A stretch of DNA of 64,000 nucleotides from Saccharopolyspora ipomoeae (GCF_029952525.1 NZ_JASAOF010000007.1:62001-126000), one strand, 5' to 3'. Shown: positions 26,471-35,824, counted from the first letter of the stretch. The notes: a model not told the origin generated them from the sequence alone. Numbers and translations are program-made.

Positions 26471-26538
26471 GGCAGTTTTAGTCAGAACCGTCGCGTCATG
26501 GCGCCCGAAATGTCCGGTCAGTTGTGACCAAAACCGCC
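26471..26538. repeat. Degenerate third member of the 80-bp palindrome family
   Basis: Arms 26471-26488 and 26521-26538 pair over 18 bases with three mismatches, again around a 32-base centre. The arm contains gcagttttag and the centre shares gaaatgtc and tgtccggtca with the other copies. It appears to be a decayed copy. Confidence 0.7.
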
Positions 26539-26606
26539 TTCTCCGCCGCACCCGCGTCCGGGATCCGGCGGTGATCCGACCCCGGCCCAGCCGCGGCCGG
26601 GGCACC

Positions 26607-27641
26607 CTAGGTGAGGACGTCGGCCACCGCTCTGACGTGGTCGGTGTCGCGGCAGCCCACGAGGAGCGTGTCCACCCCCGACTTCTCCCAGACCGCGATG
26701 CGGTCCCGGACGTGGTCGCGGTCCCCGATGATGGCCACGTCGTCGACGGCTTCGTCCGGGACGGCCGCGACGGCCTCCTCGCGGCGCCCGGCGGCGAAGA
26801 GCCGCTCGATGTCGGCCACCGCCTCCTCGTAGCCCATGCGGCGGAACAGCTCGGCGTGGAAGTTCATCCCCGGCGCGCCCATCCCGCCCAGGTAGAGCGC
26901 CACCGACGGCTTGAGCTTGGCGCGCTCGGCCGCCGGGTCGTCGGTGACCACGACCTGGCAGGTCGCCGCGACCTCGAACTCCTCGCGGGTGCGGCGCGCG
27001 CCCTCGCGGGCGAAGCCCTCGGCCAGCCACTCCTCGTACATCCCGCCGACCCGCGGCGAGTAGTACACCGCGATCCAGCCGTCGGCGATCTCGGCGGTCT
27101 GCGCGACGTTCTTCGGCCCCTCCGCGCCCAGCCAGATCGGCAGGTCCGCGCGCAGCGGGTGGGTGATCGGCTTGAGCGGCTTGCCCAGCCCCAGCGAACC
27201 GGGACCGTCGTAGGGCAAGCGGTGGTGCGGGCCGTCGTTGCGGATCGGCGCCTCGCGCGCGAGCACCTGCCGCACGACCGAGACGTACTCCCTGGTCCGG
27301 GCCAGCGGCTTGGCGAACGGCTGGCCGTACCAGCCCTCCACCACCTGCGGCCCGGACACGCCCAGGCCCAGCACCGCGCGGCCGCCGGAGAGGTGGTCGA
27401 GGGTCAGCGCGTGCATCGCGCACGAGGCCGGCGAGCGCGCCGACATCTGCGCCACCGAGGTCCCCAGGCGCACGCGGGAGGTGTCCGAACCCCACCAGGC
27501 CAGCGGGGTGAAGGCGTCCGAGCCCCACGACTCGGCGGCGAAGACGGCGTCGAACCCGACCCGGTCGGCTTCGAGAACGAGTTCCTGCGCGTTCTGCGGC
27601 GGGGCCGCGCCCCAGTACCCCAGTTGCAGTCCTACTTTCAC
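26607..27641 (-). CDS. F420-dependent LLM oxidoreductase (Rv3520c-like)
   Basis: A 344-residue luciferase-like protein (VKVGLQLGYWG, FAAESWGSDAF, LDHLSGGRAVLGLGVSGPQVVEGWYG). The best match in style is Rv3520c, which in M. tuberculosis precedes Rv3521-Rv3523 in divergent orientation, the same arrangement as here. Start GTG 27641 has ggaggttcac-like ribosome context (ggagg 6 bases upstream). Probably a hydride-transfer step on a steroid, with substrate unknown. Confidence 0.85.
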   Translation of the reverse strand: MKVGLQLGYWGAAPPQNAQELVLEADRVGFDAVFAAESWGSDAFTPLAWWGSDTSRVRLGTSVAQMSARSPASCAMHALTLDHLSGGRAVLGLGVSGPQVVEGWYGQPFAKPLARTREYVSVVRQVLAREAPIRNDGPHHRLPYDGPGSLGLGKPLKPITHPLRADLPIWLGAEGPKNVAQTAEIADGWIAVYYSPRVGGMYEEWLAEGFAREGARRTREEFEVAATCQVVVTDDPAAERAKLKPSVALYLGGMGAPGMNFHAELFRRMGYEEAVADIERLFAAGRREEAVAAVPDEAVDDVAIIGDRDHVRDRIAVWEKSGVDTLLVGCRDTDHVRAVADVLT

Positions 27642-27709
27642 TTGTGAACCTCCCTTTCCCGACCGCACGCGGACTCCGCCCATACTGCACCGGATATTGC
27701 CGGGATGGC

Positions 27710-27723
27710 GAGAACATGTTTCA
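27710..27723. promoter_or_regulatory. KstR-type operator between the LLM gene and the DUF35-ltp operon
   Basis: gagaacatgtttca has the full pattern except the first T. It is 9 bp before the GTG start of the DUF35 gene and can serve both directions. Confidence 0.7.
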
Positions 27724-27732
27724 CTTCGGGTT

Positions 27733-28692
27733 GTGACTGGGATCTCCGAACCGCTCAGCGCCCCGCTCAACATCGGCTTCGACTACACCCGCTCGCTCGG
27801 GACCGCGCGCAGCCGATTCGCCACCGCGCTGCGCGACGGCGGCATCGTCGGCGTCCGCGGCAGCGACGGCCGGGTGCACGTGCCGCCCCTCGAATACGAC
27901 CCGGACACCGCCGCGCCGCTGGACGACTTCGTCGAGGTCGGCACCCAGGGCACGGTGGTGAGCTGGACCTGGATGCCCGACCCGCTGCCCGGCCAGCCGT
28001 TCGACCGGCCCTTCGCCTGGGCGCTGGTGCGCCTCGACGGCGCCGACACCCCGCTGCTGCACGCCGTGGACGTGCCCGGACCGGAGGCCATCTCCACCGG
28101 GATGCGCGTGCAGGTCCGCTGGGCGGCCGAGCGCGGCAACGGGATTCGCGACATCGCCTGCTTCGAACCCGCTGGGGAGGTGACCGCCGCGCCCGAGGCC
28201 GTCGGCGGTGATCCGGTGACGATGGTGACCACGCCGGTGCACCTGGAGTACACCCACTCGGCTTCCCCCGAGGAGAGCCGCTACCTGGAAGGGCTCAAGC
28301 AGGGCCGGATGCTCGGCCAGCGCTGCCCCGCCTGCGAGAAGGTCTACATCCCGCCGCGCGGCGCCTGCCCCACCGACGGCGTGCCGACCGTGGAGGAGGT
28401 GGAGCTGCCCGACACCGGGATCGTGACCACCTTCTGCATCGTCAACGTGCCGTTCCTGGGCCAGCGCATCAAGCCGCCCTACGTGGGCGCCTACATCCTG
28501 CTCGACGGCGCCGACATCGCGTTCCTGCACCTGGTCCTGGGCTGCGAGGCCGACCAGGTGCGGATGGGCATGCGGGTCAAGGCGTCGTGGAAACCGCGCG
28601 AGCAGTGGGGCCACACGCTGGAGAACATCGACCACTTCGAACCGACCGGGGAACCGGACGCGCCGTTCGAAACCTACGCCCACCACCTGTGA
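27733..28692 (+). CDS. DUF35 OB-fold protein (Rv3521-like), probable aldolase/thiolase partner
   Basis: A 319-residue protein. The C-terminal half (from about residue 180) is a DUF35 domain with a zinc-ribbon-like CPACEKVYIPPRGACPTDG followed by an OB-fold. The N-terminal half also resembles an OB-fold (EVGTQGTVVSWTWMPDP), so it seems a tandem. In the Ltp2-ChsH2 system, a DUF35 domain binds a thiolase-like protein to form a retro-aldolase. This gene is followed 10 bp later by Ltp4 and Ltp3, suggesting an analogous complex. GTG 27733 lies directly after a KstR box. Confidence 0.82.
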   Translation: MTGISEPLSAPLNIGFDYTRSLGTARSRFATALRDGGIVGVRGSDGRVHVPPLEYDPDTAAPLDDFVEVGTQGTVVSWTWMPDPLPGQPFDRPFAWALVRLDGADTPLLHAVDVPGPEAISTGMRVQVRWAAERGNGIRDIACFEPAGEVTAAPEAVGGDPVTMVTTPVHLEYTHSASPEESRYLEGLKQGRMLGQRCPACEKVYIPPRGACPTDGVPTVEEVELPDTGIVTTFCIVNVPFLGQRIKPPYVGAYILLDGADIAFLHLVLGCEADQVRMGMRVKASWKPREQWGHTLENIDHFEPTGEPDAPFETYAHHL

Positions 28693-28702
28693 AGGAGCTG
28701 GA

Positions 28703-29758
28703 ATGACTGACGTCGCCGTCGTCGGCTTCGCACAGGCACCGAACGTGCGCGCCACCACCGGCACCACGAACGGTGTCGAGATGCTCGTCCCGATCTTCCA
28801 GGACGTCTTCGCCCAAACCGGCCTGTCCAAGACCGACATCGGCTTCTGGTGCTCGGGATCGTCGGACTACCTGGCGGGACGGGCGTTCTCGTTCATCGCC
28901 GCGATCGACGCGATCGGGGCCTTCCCGCCGATCAACGAGTCCCACGTCGAGATGGACGCCGCCTGGGCGCTGTTCGAGGCCTGGGTGAAGATCCGGACCG
29001 GCGAGGTGGACACCGCGCTGGTCTACGGGTTCGGCAAGTCCTCGGCCGGGAACCTGCGGCGCACGCTGGCCATGCAGCTCGACCCGTACTCGGTCGCGCC
29101 GCTGTGGCCGGACTCGGTGAGCATCGCCGGTCTGCAGGCGCGGATGGGCCTGGACTCCGGGGACTACACCGAGGCCGACATGGCCGAGGTCGCGGTCCGC
29201 AGCCGCGCCGCCGCCAAGGGCAACCCCAGCGCCCAGCTCTCCGGCGCGTTCGACGCCGAGGAGCTGCTGGCCGAGCCCTACCTGGCCGATCCGCTGCGCG
29301 CGCACGACTGCGCGCCGATCAGCGACGGCGCGTCGGTGATCGTGCTCGCCTCGGCCGATCGGGCGCGCGAGATCCGCGAGCGGCCCGCCTACATCGGCGG
29401 CATCCAGCACCGCATCGAATCGGGCAGTATCGGCGCCCGCGACCTGCGACGTTCGGTCTCCACCGAGGCCGCGGGCGAAGCCCTGGGCACCGACGGCGTG
29501 GAGATCGCCGAGCTGCACGCACCGTTCACCCACCAGGAGATCGTGCTGCGCCGCGCGCTCGGGCTCGACGACGCGGTCGCGGTCAACCCCTCGGGCGGCG
29601 CGCTGTGCGGGAACCCGATGTTCGCCGCGGGCCTGTCGCGCATCGGCGAGGCGGCCGGGCAGATCTTCGAGGGCCGCGCGGGCAAGGTGCTGGCGCACGC
29701 GACCAGCGGCCCGGCGCTGCAGCAGAACCTGGTGTGCGTGATGGAGGGAAGGGCCTGA
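28703..29758 (+). CDS. ltp4: Lipid-transfer/thiolase-like protein Ltp4
   Basis: A 351-residue thiolase-superfamily protein of the SCP-x/Ltp type, closest in style and position to Ltp4 (Rv3522). Recognisable segments: VVGFAQAP at the N-terminus, HDCAPISDGASVIVLAS, EIAELHAPFTHQEIV and VNPSGGALCGNPMFAAGLSRIGEA. These proteins cleave C-C bonds in sterol side chains as thiolases or aldolases. It overlaps ltp3 by one base (TGATG). Confidence 0.86.
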   Translation: MTDVAVVGFAQAPNVRATTGTTNGVEMLVPIFQDVFAQTGLSKTDIGFWCSGSSDYLAGRAFSFIAAIDAIGAFPPINESHVEMDAAWALFEAWVKIRTGEVDTALVYGFGKSSAGNLRRTLAMQLDPYSVAPLWPDSVSIAGLQARMGLDSGDYTEADMAEVAVRSRAAAKGNPSAQLSGAFDAEELLAEPYLADPLRAHDCAPISDGASVIVLASADRAREIRERPAYIGGIQHRIESGSIGARDLRRSVSTEAAGEALGTDGVEIAELHAPFTHQEIVLRRALGLDDAVAVNPSGGALCGNPMFAAGLSRIGEAAGQIFEGRAGKVLAHATSGPALQQNLVCVMEGRA

Positions 29759-30918
29759 TGGGCAAGCAGTTGGCGGCCGTGCTGGGCACCGGCCAGACCC
29801 ACCACACCAGCAAGCGGCTGGACGTCTCGATGGCCGGGATGTGCCGCGAGGCGGTCGACCGAGCGATGGCCGACGCCGGGGTCGACTGGCCGGACATCGA
29901 CGCGGTCGTGGTCGGCAAGGCGCCCGACCTGTTCGAGGGCGTGATGATGCCCGAGCTGCACCTGGCCGACGCGCTGGGCGCGACCGGAAAACCGCTGCTG
30001 CGGGTGCACACCGCGGGCTCGGTGGGCGGTTCCACCGGCAACGTCGCGGCGAGCCTGGTGCAGGGCGGCGTGCACAAGCGGGTGCTGGCGGTGGCGTTCG
30101 AGAAGCAGTCCGAGTCCAACGCTATGTGGGCGCTGTCGATCGTGCCGCCGTTCACCATGCCGGTGGGCGCGGGGGCGGGCGGGTACTTCGCGCCGCACGT
30201 GCGCTCCTACATCCGCCGTTCCGGGGCACCGACGCACACCGGGGCGATGGTGGCGGCGAAGGACCGCCGCAACGGCTCCCGCAACCCCTACGCGCACCTG
30301 AAGCAGACTGATATCACGGTGGATTCGGTGATGGCCTCGCAGATGCTGTGGGACCCGATCCGCTACGACGAGACCTGCCCGTCCTCCGACGGGGCGTGCG
30401 CGGTCGTCATCGGCGACGAGGCCAGCGCGACCGGCCGCAAGGCGGCCTGGATCCACGCCACGGCGATGCGCACCGAGCCGACCACCTTCGCCGGGCGCGA
30501 CCAGGTCAACCCGCAGGCAGGCAGGGACGCCGCGGCGGCGCTGTGGAAGCAGGCCGGGATCACCGATCCGCTGTCCGAAGTGGACTGCGCCGAGATCTAC
30601 GTGCCGTTCTCCTGGTTCGAGCCGATGTGGCTGGAGAACCTCGGTTTCGCCGCCGAGGGCGAGGGCTGGAAGCTCACCGAGGCCGGGGAGACCGCAATAG
30701 GGGGCCGGCTGCCGGTCAACCCGTCGGGCGGGGTGCTCTCGTCCAACCCGATCGGCGCGTCCGGTCTGCTGCGCTTCGCCGAGGCGGCGCGTCAGGTCAC
30801 CGGCGACTCCGGCGACAACCAGGTCGACGGCGCCCGGGTGGCGCTCGGGCACGCCTACGGCGGTGGCTCGCAGTACTTCTCGATGTGGGTCGTCGGATCG
30901 AACAAACCGGGAGCCTGA
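29758..30918 (+). CDS. ltp3: Lipid-transfer/thiolase-like protein Ltp3
   Basis: A 386-residue thiolase-like protein matching Ltp3 (Rv3523). Visible: GTGQTHHTSKRLDVSMAG, LRVHTAGSVGGSTGN (where canonical thiolases carry the nucleophilic Cys; here it is not Cys), CPSSDGACAVVIGD, and VNPSGGVLSSNPIGASGLLRFAEA. The lack of the nucleophilic Cys in that segment favours an aldolase-type or non-canonical role. It probably forms a heteromer with Ltp4 and the DUF35 protein. Confidence 0.86.
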   Translation: MGKQLAAVLGTGQTHHTSKRLDVSMAGMCREAVDRAMADAGVDWPDIDAVVVGKAPDLFEGVMMPELHLADALGATGKPLLRVHTAGSVGGSTGNVAASLVQGGVHKRVLAVAFEKQSESNAMWALSIVPPFTMPVGAGAGGYFAPHVRSYIRRSGAPTHTGAMVAAKDRRNGSRNPYAHLKQTDITVDSVMASQMLWDPIRYDETCPSSDGACAVVIGDEASATGRKAAWIHATAMRTEPTTFAGRDQVNPQAGRDAAAALWKQAGITDPLSEVDCAEIYVPFSWFEPMWLENLGFAAEGEGWKLTEAGETAIGGRLPVNPSGGVLSSNPIGASGLLRFAEAARQVTGDSGDNQVDGARVALGHAYGGGSQYFSMWVVGSNKPGA

Positions 30919-30919
30919 C

Positions 30920-31789
30920 ATGAAGTTCACGATGTCGGTGGCGATGACGCCGCTGGATCAGCTGACCGAGCTCGCGCGCACCGCCGAGGAGTGCGGCTTC
31001 ACATCGATCGCGCTGCCGGACTCGCTGTTCTACTCCGAGAAGGTCTCCGCCGAGTACCCCTACACGCCCGACGGGTCGCGGATGTGGGACGCCGACACGC
31101 CGTGGGTGGACCCGCTGATCGCCACCGCGGCGATGGGCGCGGTGACCTCGCGGCTGCGGTTCTACACCTCGGTGCTCAAGCTCGGCCCGCGCAACCCGGT
31201 ACTGCTGGCCCGCCAGCTGTCGTCGGTCGCGGCGATGACCGGTGACCGCTTCGGGCTGGGGCTGGGCCTGGGCTGGGCACCGGAGGAGTTCGAGTGGTGC
31301 GGCGCGTCGTACGCCAAGCGCGGCGCCCGGGTCGACGAGATGATCGAGATCATCCGGCTGATCCTGGGCGGCGGCATGGTCGAGTACCACGGGAAGTTCT
31401 TCGACTTCGACAAGCTGCAGATCTCCCCCGCCCCGGCGAAGCCGGTGCCGCTCTACGTCGGCGGGCACACCGAGCCGGCGCTCAAGCGCGCGGCCCGGGT
31501 CGGCGACGGCTGGGCGTCGGCGATGATGAAGCTCTCGGAGCTGCGCGAGACCATCGACCGGCTCGGCGAGCTGCGCGCCTCCTGCGACCGCGCCGACGTG
31601 CCGTTCGAGATCCAGGCGGTGTGCATCGACCGCTTCGGCGTCGACGGCTACCGCGAGCAGGCCGAGGTGGGCGTCACCGACGCGATCGTGGTGCCGTGGA
31701 TCTTCGACGGCCACGGCTTCGACGCCCCGCTGGAGGCCAAGCTGGACTCGGTCCGCAAGTTCGCCGCCGAGGTCATCGAGAAGGTCTGA
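30920..31789 (+). CDS. LLM-class F420-dependent oxidoreductase
   Basis: A 289-residue luciferase-like protein (TSIALPDSLFY, AAMTGDRFGLGLGLGWAPEEFEWCGASYAKRG, PVPLYVGGHTEPALKRAARVGDGW). It begins one base after the ltp3 stop and is therefore in the DUF35-ltp4-ltp3 operon. It is the third LLM-type gene in the window. Substrate unknown; it is probably a redox step on a sterol-derived enone or alcohol. Confidence 0.86.
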   Translation: MKFTMSVAMTPLDQLTELARTAEECGFTSIALPDSLFYSEKVSAEYPYTPDGSRMWDADTPWVDPLIATAAMGAVTSRLRFYTSVLKLGPRNPVLLARQLSSVAAMTGDRFGLGLGLGWAPEEFEWCGASYAKRGARVDEMIEIIRLILGGGMVEYHGKFFDFDKLQISPAPAKPVPLYVGGHTEPALKRAARVGDGWASAMMKLSELRETIDRLGELRASCDRADVPFEIQAVCIDRFGVDGYREQAEVGVTDAIVVPWIFDGHGFDAPLEAKLDSVRKFAAEVIEKV

Positions 31790-31798
31790 GGAGGCCGC

Positions 31799-32230
31799 AT
31801 GAGCGGAGTGCACTGGAAGGCCACCCGCACGTCGCACCCGGCCCGCGACGCCGCACTGGCGTCGATGGACGCCGTCTCGCGAGGTGCGAAGGACGAGTGG
31901 CTGTCGCTGTTCGCCGACGACGCCGTCGTCGAGGACCCGGTGGGTCCCTCGGCGTTCGACCCCGACGGCAAGGGCCACCACGGCCGGGAGGCCATCGCTG
32001 CGTTCTGGGAGACGGCGATCGCCCAGGCCGAGCGCATCGAGTTCACCATCGAGGACTCGTTCGCCTGCGGCAACGAGGTCGCCAACACCGGCACCATCAC
32101 CACCCACCTCCCCGACGGCTCCGCGATGGACGCCGAAGGCGTCTTCACCTACCGGGTCGACGACCAGGGCCGGGTCACGGCCCTCAGGGCCTTCTGGGAG
32201 TTCGACAGAGCAGTCGCCACCCTCCGCTGA
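31799..32230 (+). CDS. NTF2-like protein, ketosteroid-isomerase-like
   Basis: A 143-residue NTF2-fold protein (DEWLSLFADDAVVEDPVGPSAFDPDGKGHHGREAIAAFWETAIA is the classical SnoaL/KSI pattern). Several acidic residues line the expected pocket, but the catalytic Asp/Tyr pair of true delta-5-3-ketosteroid isomerase cannot be confirmed by eye. It is the last gene of the DUF35-ltp operon, 9 bp after the LLM gene, and is followed by a strong hairpin. Confidence 0.8.
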   Translation: MSGVHWKATRTSHPARDAALASMDAVSRGAKDEWLSLFADDAVVEDPVGPSAFDPDGKGHHGREAIAAFWETAIAQAERIEFTIEDSFACGNEVANTGTITTHLPDGSAMDAEGVFTYRVDDQGRVTALRAFWEFDRAVATLR

Positions 32231-32241
32231 CCCACCACCGA

Positions 32242-32277
32242 GAAGGCGCCGTCCCCCTCCCAGGGGAACGGCGCCTT
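32242..32277. terminator. Terminator-like hairpin after the ltp operon
   Basis: Arms 32242-32257 and 32262-32277 pair over 16 bases with one mismatch and a short loop, and begin 11 bp after the operon's last stop. A T-run is lacking, as is common in high-GC actinobacterial terminators. Confidence 0.65.
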
Positions 32278-32313
32278 CCTCATCTCCACCACTCACCCAC
32301 CCGAACCGCCCTG

Positions 32314-32381
32314 CCCCAGGGGTTCCCGATTTCAATGGAAATCGGGGACCTGACTTCCATTGAGATCGGGAACCTCTGGGG
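32314..32381. repeat. Intergenic palindrome between convergent genes
   Basis: Arms 32314-32339 and 32356-32381 are complementary over 26 bases with two mismatches, with a 16-base centre that itself repeats aatcgggga. It lies between the convergent ltp operon and cyp125. Confidence 0.8.
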
Positions 32382-32431
32382 GCGGAGGGAACCGGGGGTG
32401 CCCCGGGGGTCGGGCCGGGGCACCGCGTCGG

Positions 32432-33658
32432 TCAGCGGTACTGGACCCGGTATTCCTTGATGCCGTTGAGCCAGCCGGAGCGGAGGCGGCGGGGTTCGGC
32501 GAGCTGGCGGATGTCGGGCATGTGGTCGGCGATGGCGTTGAAGATCAGGTCGATCTCCAGCCGCGCCAGGCTCGCGCCCAGGCAGTAGTGGGCGCCCGTG
32601 CCGCCGAAGCCGACGTGCGGGTTCGGGTCGCGGGTGATGTCGAAGCGCTCCGGCTGGGCGAAGACCTCGGGGTCGAAGTTGGCCGAGCTGTAGAACATCC
32701 CGACCCGCTCGCCCTTCTTGATCTGCACGCCGGAGAGCTCGACGTCGGCCAGCGCCGTGCGCTGGAACGACACCACCGGGGTGGCCCAGCGGACGATCTC
32801 GTCGGCGGTGGTCTGCGGGCGTTCCCGCTTGTAGAGCTCCCACTGGTCGGGGTTCTGCAGGAACGCGTGCATGCCGTGGCTGATGGCGTTGCGGGTGGTC
32901 TCGTTGCCGGCCACCGCCAGCAGGATCGTGAAGAACCCGAACTCGTCGTCGCTGAGCGCGCTGCCGTCGACGTCGGCCTCGACGAGCTTGGTGACGATGT
33001 CGTCCATCGGGCACTTGCGCTTCTGGTCGGCCACGCCCATGAAGTAGCCGAGCATCTCCGCCGCGGCCGTCTCCGGGTCGATGTCGTACTCGGGGTCGTC
33101 GTAGGCGACCATCTGGTTGGACCAGTCGAAGATGTCCTTGCGGTGGTCCTGCGGCACGCCCAGCAGCTCCGCGATGGCCTGCAGCGGCAGCTCGCAGGCG
33201 ATGTCGGTGACGAAGTCGCCGGTGCCGGATTCCAGGGCACCGGTCGCGATCGCCTCGGCCCGCTGGTGCAGCACCTCCTCCAGGCTGTTGACCGCGCGCG
33301 GCGTGAACCCGCGCGCCACCAGGCGCCGGACCTTGGTGTGCTCGGGCGGGTCGATGTTGAGCATGACGAACCGCTGCATCTCGATCTGGTCGCGGCTCAT
33401 CTCCTCGTTGAACCGGATGATCGCGGTGTTCTCGTAGGTGGAGAACACGTCGGTGCGGCGCGAGATCTCCTTGACGTCCTCGTGCCGGGTGACGACCCAG
33501 TACCCCTCGTCCTCGAACCCGGACTTGCGGAACGGCTGCTTGTTCCACCAGATGGGCGCGGTGCGCCGGAGCTCCGCGAATTCCTCCAGCGGCACCCGCT
33601 CGGAGTAGAGATCGGGGTCGGTGAAGTCGAAGCCCTCCGGAAGGCTCGGTGCTGCCAC
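32432..33658 (-). CDS. cyp125: Cholest-4-en-3-one 26-monooxygenase CYP125
   Basis: A 408-residue P450 that begins sterol side-chain degradation by hydroxylating the terminal methyl. CYP125-specific text: GFDFTDPDLYSERVP at the N-terminus, PIWWNKQP, FVMLNIDPPEHTKVRRLVARGFTP, I-helix AVAGNETTRNAI, and heme ligand in FGGTGAHYCLGASLARLE. As in M. tuberculosis, it is divergent from fadA5. A perfect KstR operator lies 24 bp upstream of its start. Confidence 0.95.
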   Translation of the reverse strand: MAAPSLPEGFDFTDPDLYSERVPLEEFAELRRTAPIWWNKQPFRKSGFEDEGYWVVTRHEDVKEISRRTDVFSTYENTAIIRFNEEMSRDQIEMQRFVMLNIDPPEHTKVRRLVARGFTPRAVNSLEEVLHQRAEAIATGALESGTGDFVTDIACELPLQAIAELLGVPQDHRKDIFDWSNQMVAYDDPEYDIDPETAAAEMLGYFMGVADQKRKCPMDDIVTKLVEADVDGSALSDDEFGFFTILLAVAGNETTRNAISHGMHAFLQNPDQWELYKRERPQTTADEIVRWATPVVSFQRTALADVELSGVQIKKGERVGMFYSSANFDPEVFAQPERFDITRDPNPHVGFGGTGAHYCLGASLARLEIDLIFNAIADHMPDIRQLAEPRRLRSGWLNGIKEYRVQYR

Positions 33659-33682
33659 GGCTACCTCCTGCGCTGCACGAAC

Positions 33683-33696
33683 TGAAACGAGTTCTA
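33683..33696. promoter_or_regulatory. KstR operator (perfect) upstream of cyp125
   Basis: tgaaacgagttcta fully matches TnnAACnnGTTnnA, 24 bp upstream of the cyp125 ATG on the minus strand. Confidence 0.88.
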
Positions 33697-33805
33697 TGTG
33701 AAGCGAACCACAAGAAACGAGCCCGGTAAACCCCTTTCACTGCACATGAATCGTGCAAGCAAAGGGAAAGATCGTCCGACCTCGAACCGGACCGTGGCGC
33801 ACAGA

Positions 33806-33819
33806 GATAACATGTTCTA
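33806..33819. promoter_or_regulatory. KstR-type operator upstream of fadA5
   Basis: gataacatgttcta matches the pattern except the first T, 39 bp upstream of the fadA5 start. The cyp125-fadA5 divergent region thus has one box per direction. Confidence 0.75.
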
Positions 33820-33846
33820 GATTCATCTCGGTAGTGATCGCGGTGA

Positions 33847-34989
<1,143 letters not shown>

Positions 34990-35004
34990 CCCACCCGACG
35001 CGCA

Positions 35005-35089
35005 GTTCTCATGAGAACCTCCCCCACCCAACGGGAGGTTTTCATGAAAACCTCGGTTCCCTTCGAGTCGCGCAGTTTTCATGAAAACT
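35005..35089. repeat. TTTTCATGAAAA palindrome array (three units)
   Basis: Three palindromes centred on catg: 35005-35018 (gttctcatgagaac), 35035-35054 (20 bases) and 35074-35089 (agttttcatgaaaact). A fourth and longest is at 35186-35219. These AT-rich blocks are anomalous in such a GC-rich genome. They lie downstream of fadA5. Confidence 0.85.
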
Positions 35090-35106
35090 TCCCCACCCCC
35101 GGAACC

Positions 35107-35143
35107 CGAAAGTCCACCGCACTCTCCGTACGGTGGACTTTCG
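35107..35143. terminator. Hairpin between convergent fadA5 and hsaB
   Basis: Arms cgaaagtccaccg (35107-35119) and cggtggactttcg (35131-35143) pair perfectly over 13 bp with an 11-base loop. It ends in tttcgtcg and sits among the catg palindromes. A bidirectional terminator is likely. Confidence 0.65.
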
Positions 35144-35185
35144 TCGTGTGGTCCCGGTGGGTCCCCGGGTTCTGAGTTGTGATTG

Positions 35186-35219
35186 GGGGAGGGAAGTTTT
35201 CATGAAAACTTCCCTCCCC
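35186..35219. repeat. 34-base perfect palindrome of the catg family
   Basis: Two 17-base arms meet without a loop at a central at, with core gaagttttcatgaaaacttc. It is the longest unit of the array at 35005-35219, ending 35 bp before the hsaB stop. Confidence 0.88.
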
Positions 35220-35254
35220 ACCGAGTCCGGTGGGCGCTTGGGGTGGGAGGCCCC

Positions 35255-35824
35255 TCAGAGCCAGTCCTCCGGGGTTCCGGTGAGGAAGTCCTCGGGCCAG
35301 TACCGGGCCGGGGTGGTGGGGTGGGTGATGCCCGTGTAGGCACCCTTGTAGAACAGCAGGGGGTCTTCGTCCGCGGGTTCTCCGAGGGTGTGGACCCTGC
35401 CCACGACGATGTGGTGGTCCCCTCCGTCGAGGACGTTGTCCACCTCGCAGTCGAGCCAGGTGAGGGTGCCGTCGAGGATCGGGGCGCCGGACGGGGCCGG
35501 GGTCCAGGTCAGGTTCGCGAACTTGTCCTCACCGCGGCGGCCGAAGACCGCGGAGACCTCGCGCTGCTCGGCGGAGAGGACGTTGACGCAGAAGTGGCCG
35601 GCTCGCTCGATCAGCGGCCACGTGCGGGACGTCCTGCCGGGGCAGAACAGGACCAGCGGCGGGTCCAGGGACAGCGCCGAGAACGACTGGCAGGCGAAGC
35701 CCACCGGCCCGCCGTCCCCGGCGGCCGTCACCACCGTCACGCCCGTGCAGAAGTGCCCGAGCGCGCGCCGGAAGGCGCCCCCGTCGACAGCGGGGCCGCC
35801 CACCTGCGGAACCACGGCTTCCAT
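35255..35824 (-). CDS. hsaB: Flavin reductase HsaB of the 3-HSA hydroxylase
   Basis: A 189-residue flavin:NADH reductase of the HpaC-like family (FRRALGHFCTGVTVVTAAGDGGPVGFACQSFSALSLDPPLVLFC is diagnostic; later GRVHTLG and PLLFYKGAYTGI). It supplies reduced flavin to HsaA for hydroxylation of 3-HSA. The start at ATG 35824 follows the hsaC stop by 11 bp; GTG 35830 is an alternative. It is the last gene of the seven-gene hsa run. Confidence 0.92.
   Translation of the reverse strand: MEAVVPQVGGPAVDGGAFRRALGHFCTGVTVVTAAGDGGPVGFACQSFSALSLDPPLVLFCPGRTSRTWPLIERAGHFCVNVLSAEQREVSAVFGRRGEDKFANLTWTPAPSGAPILDGTLTWLDCEVDNVLDGGDHHIVVGRVHTLGEPADEDPLLFYKGAYTGITHPTTPARYWPEDFLTGTPEDWL

Noticed and set aside
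26204..26606. A small gene or RNA in the 403-bp gap
   Set aside because: No frame with a ribosome site and no tRNA-like structure were seen; the gap is filled by a KstR box and two palindrome families.
35005..35219. CRISPR-like array of the catg palindromes
   Set aside because: Units differ in length, spacers are irregular (16, 19 and 96 bases) and one spacer contains a terminator hairpin; no cas genes are present.
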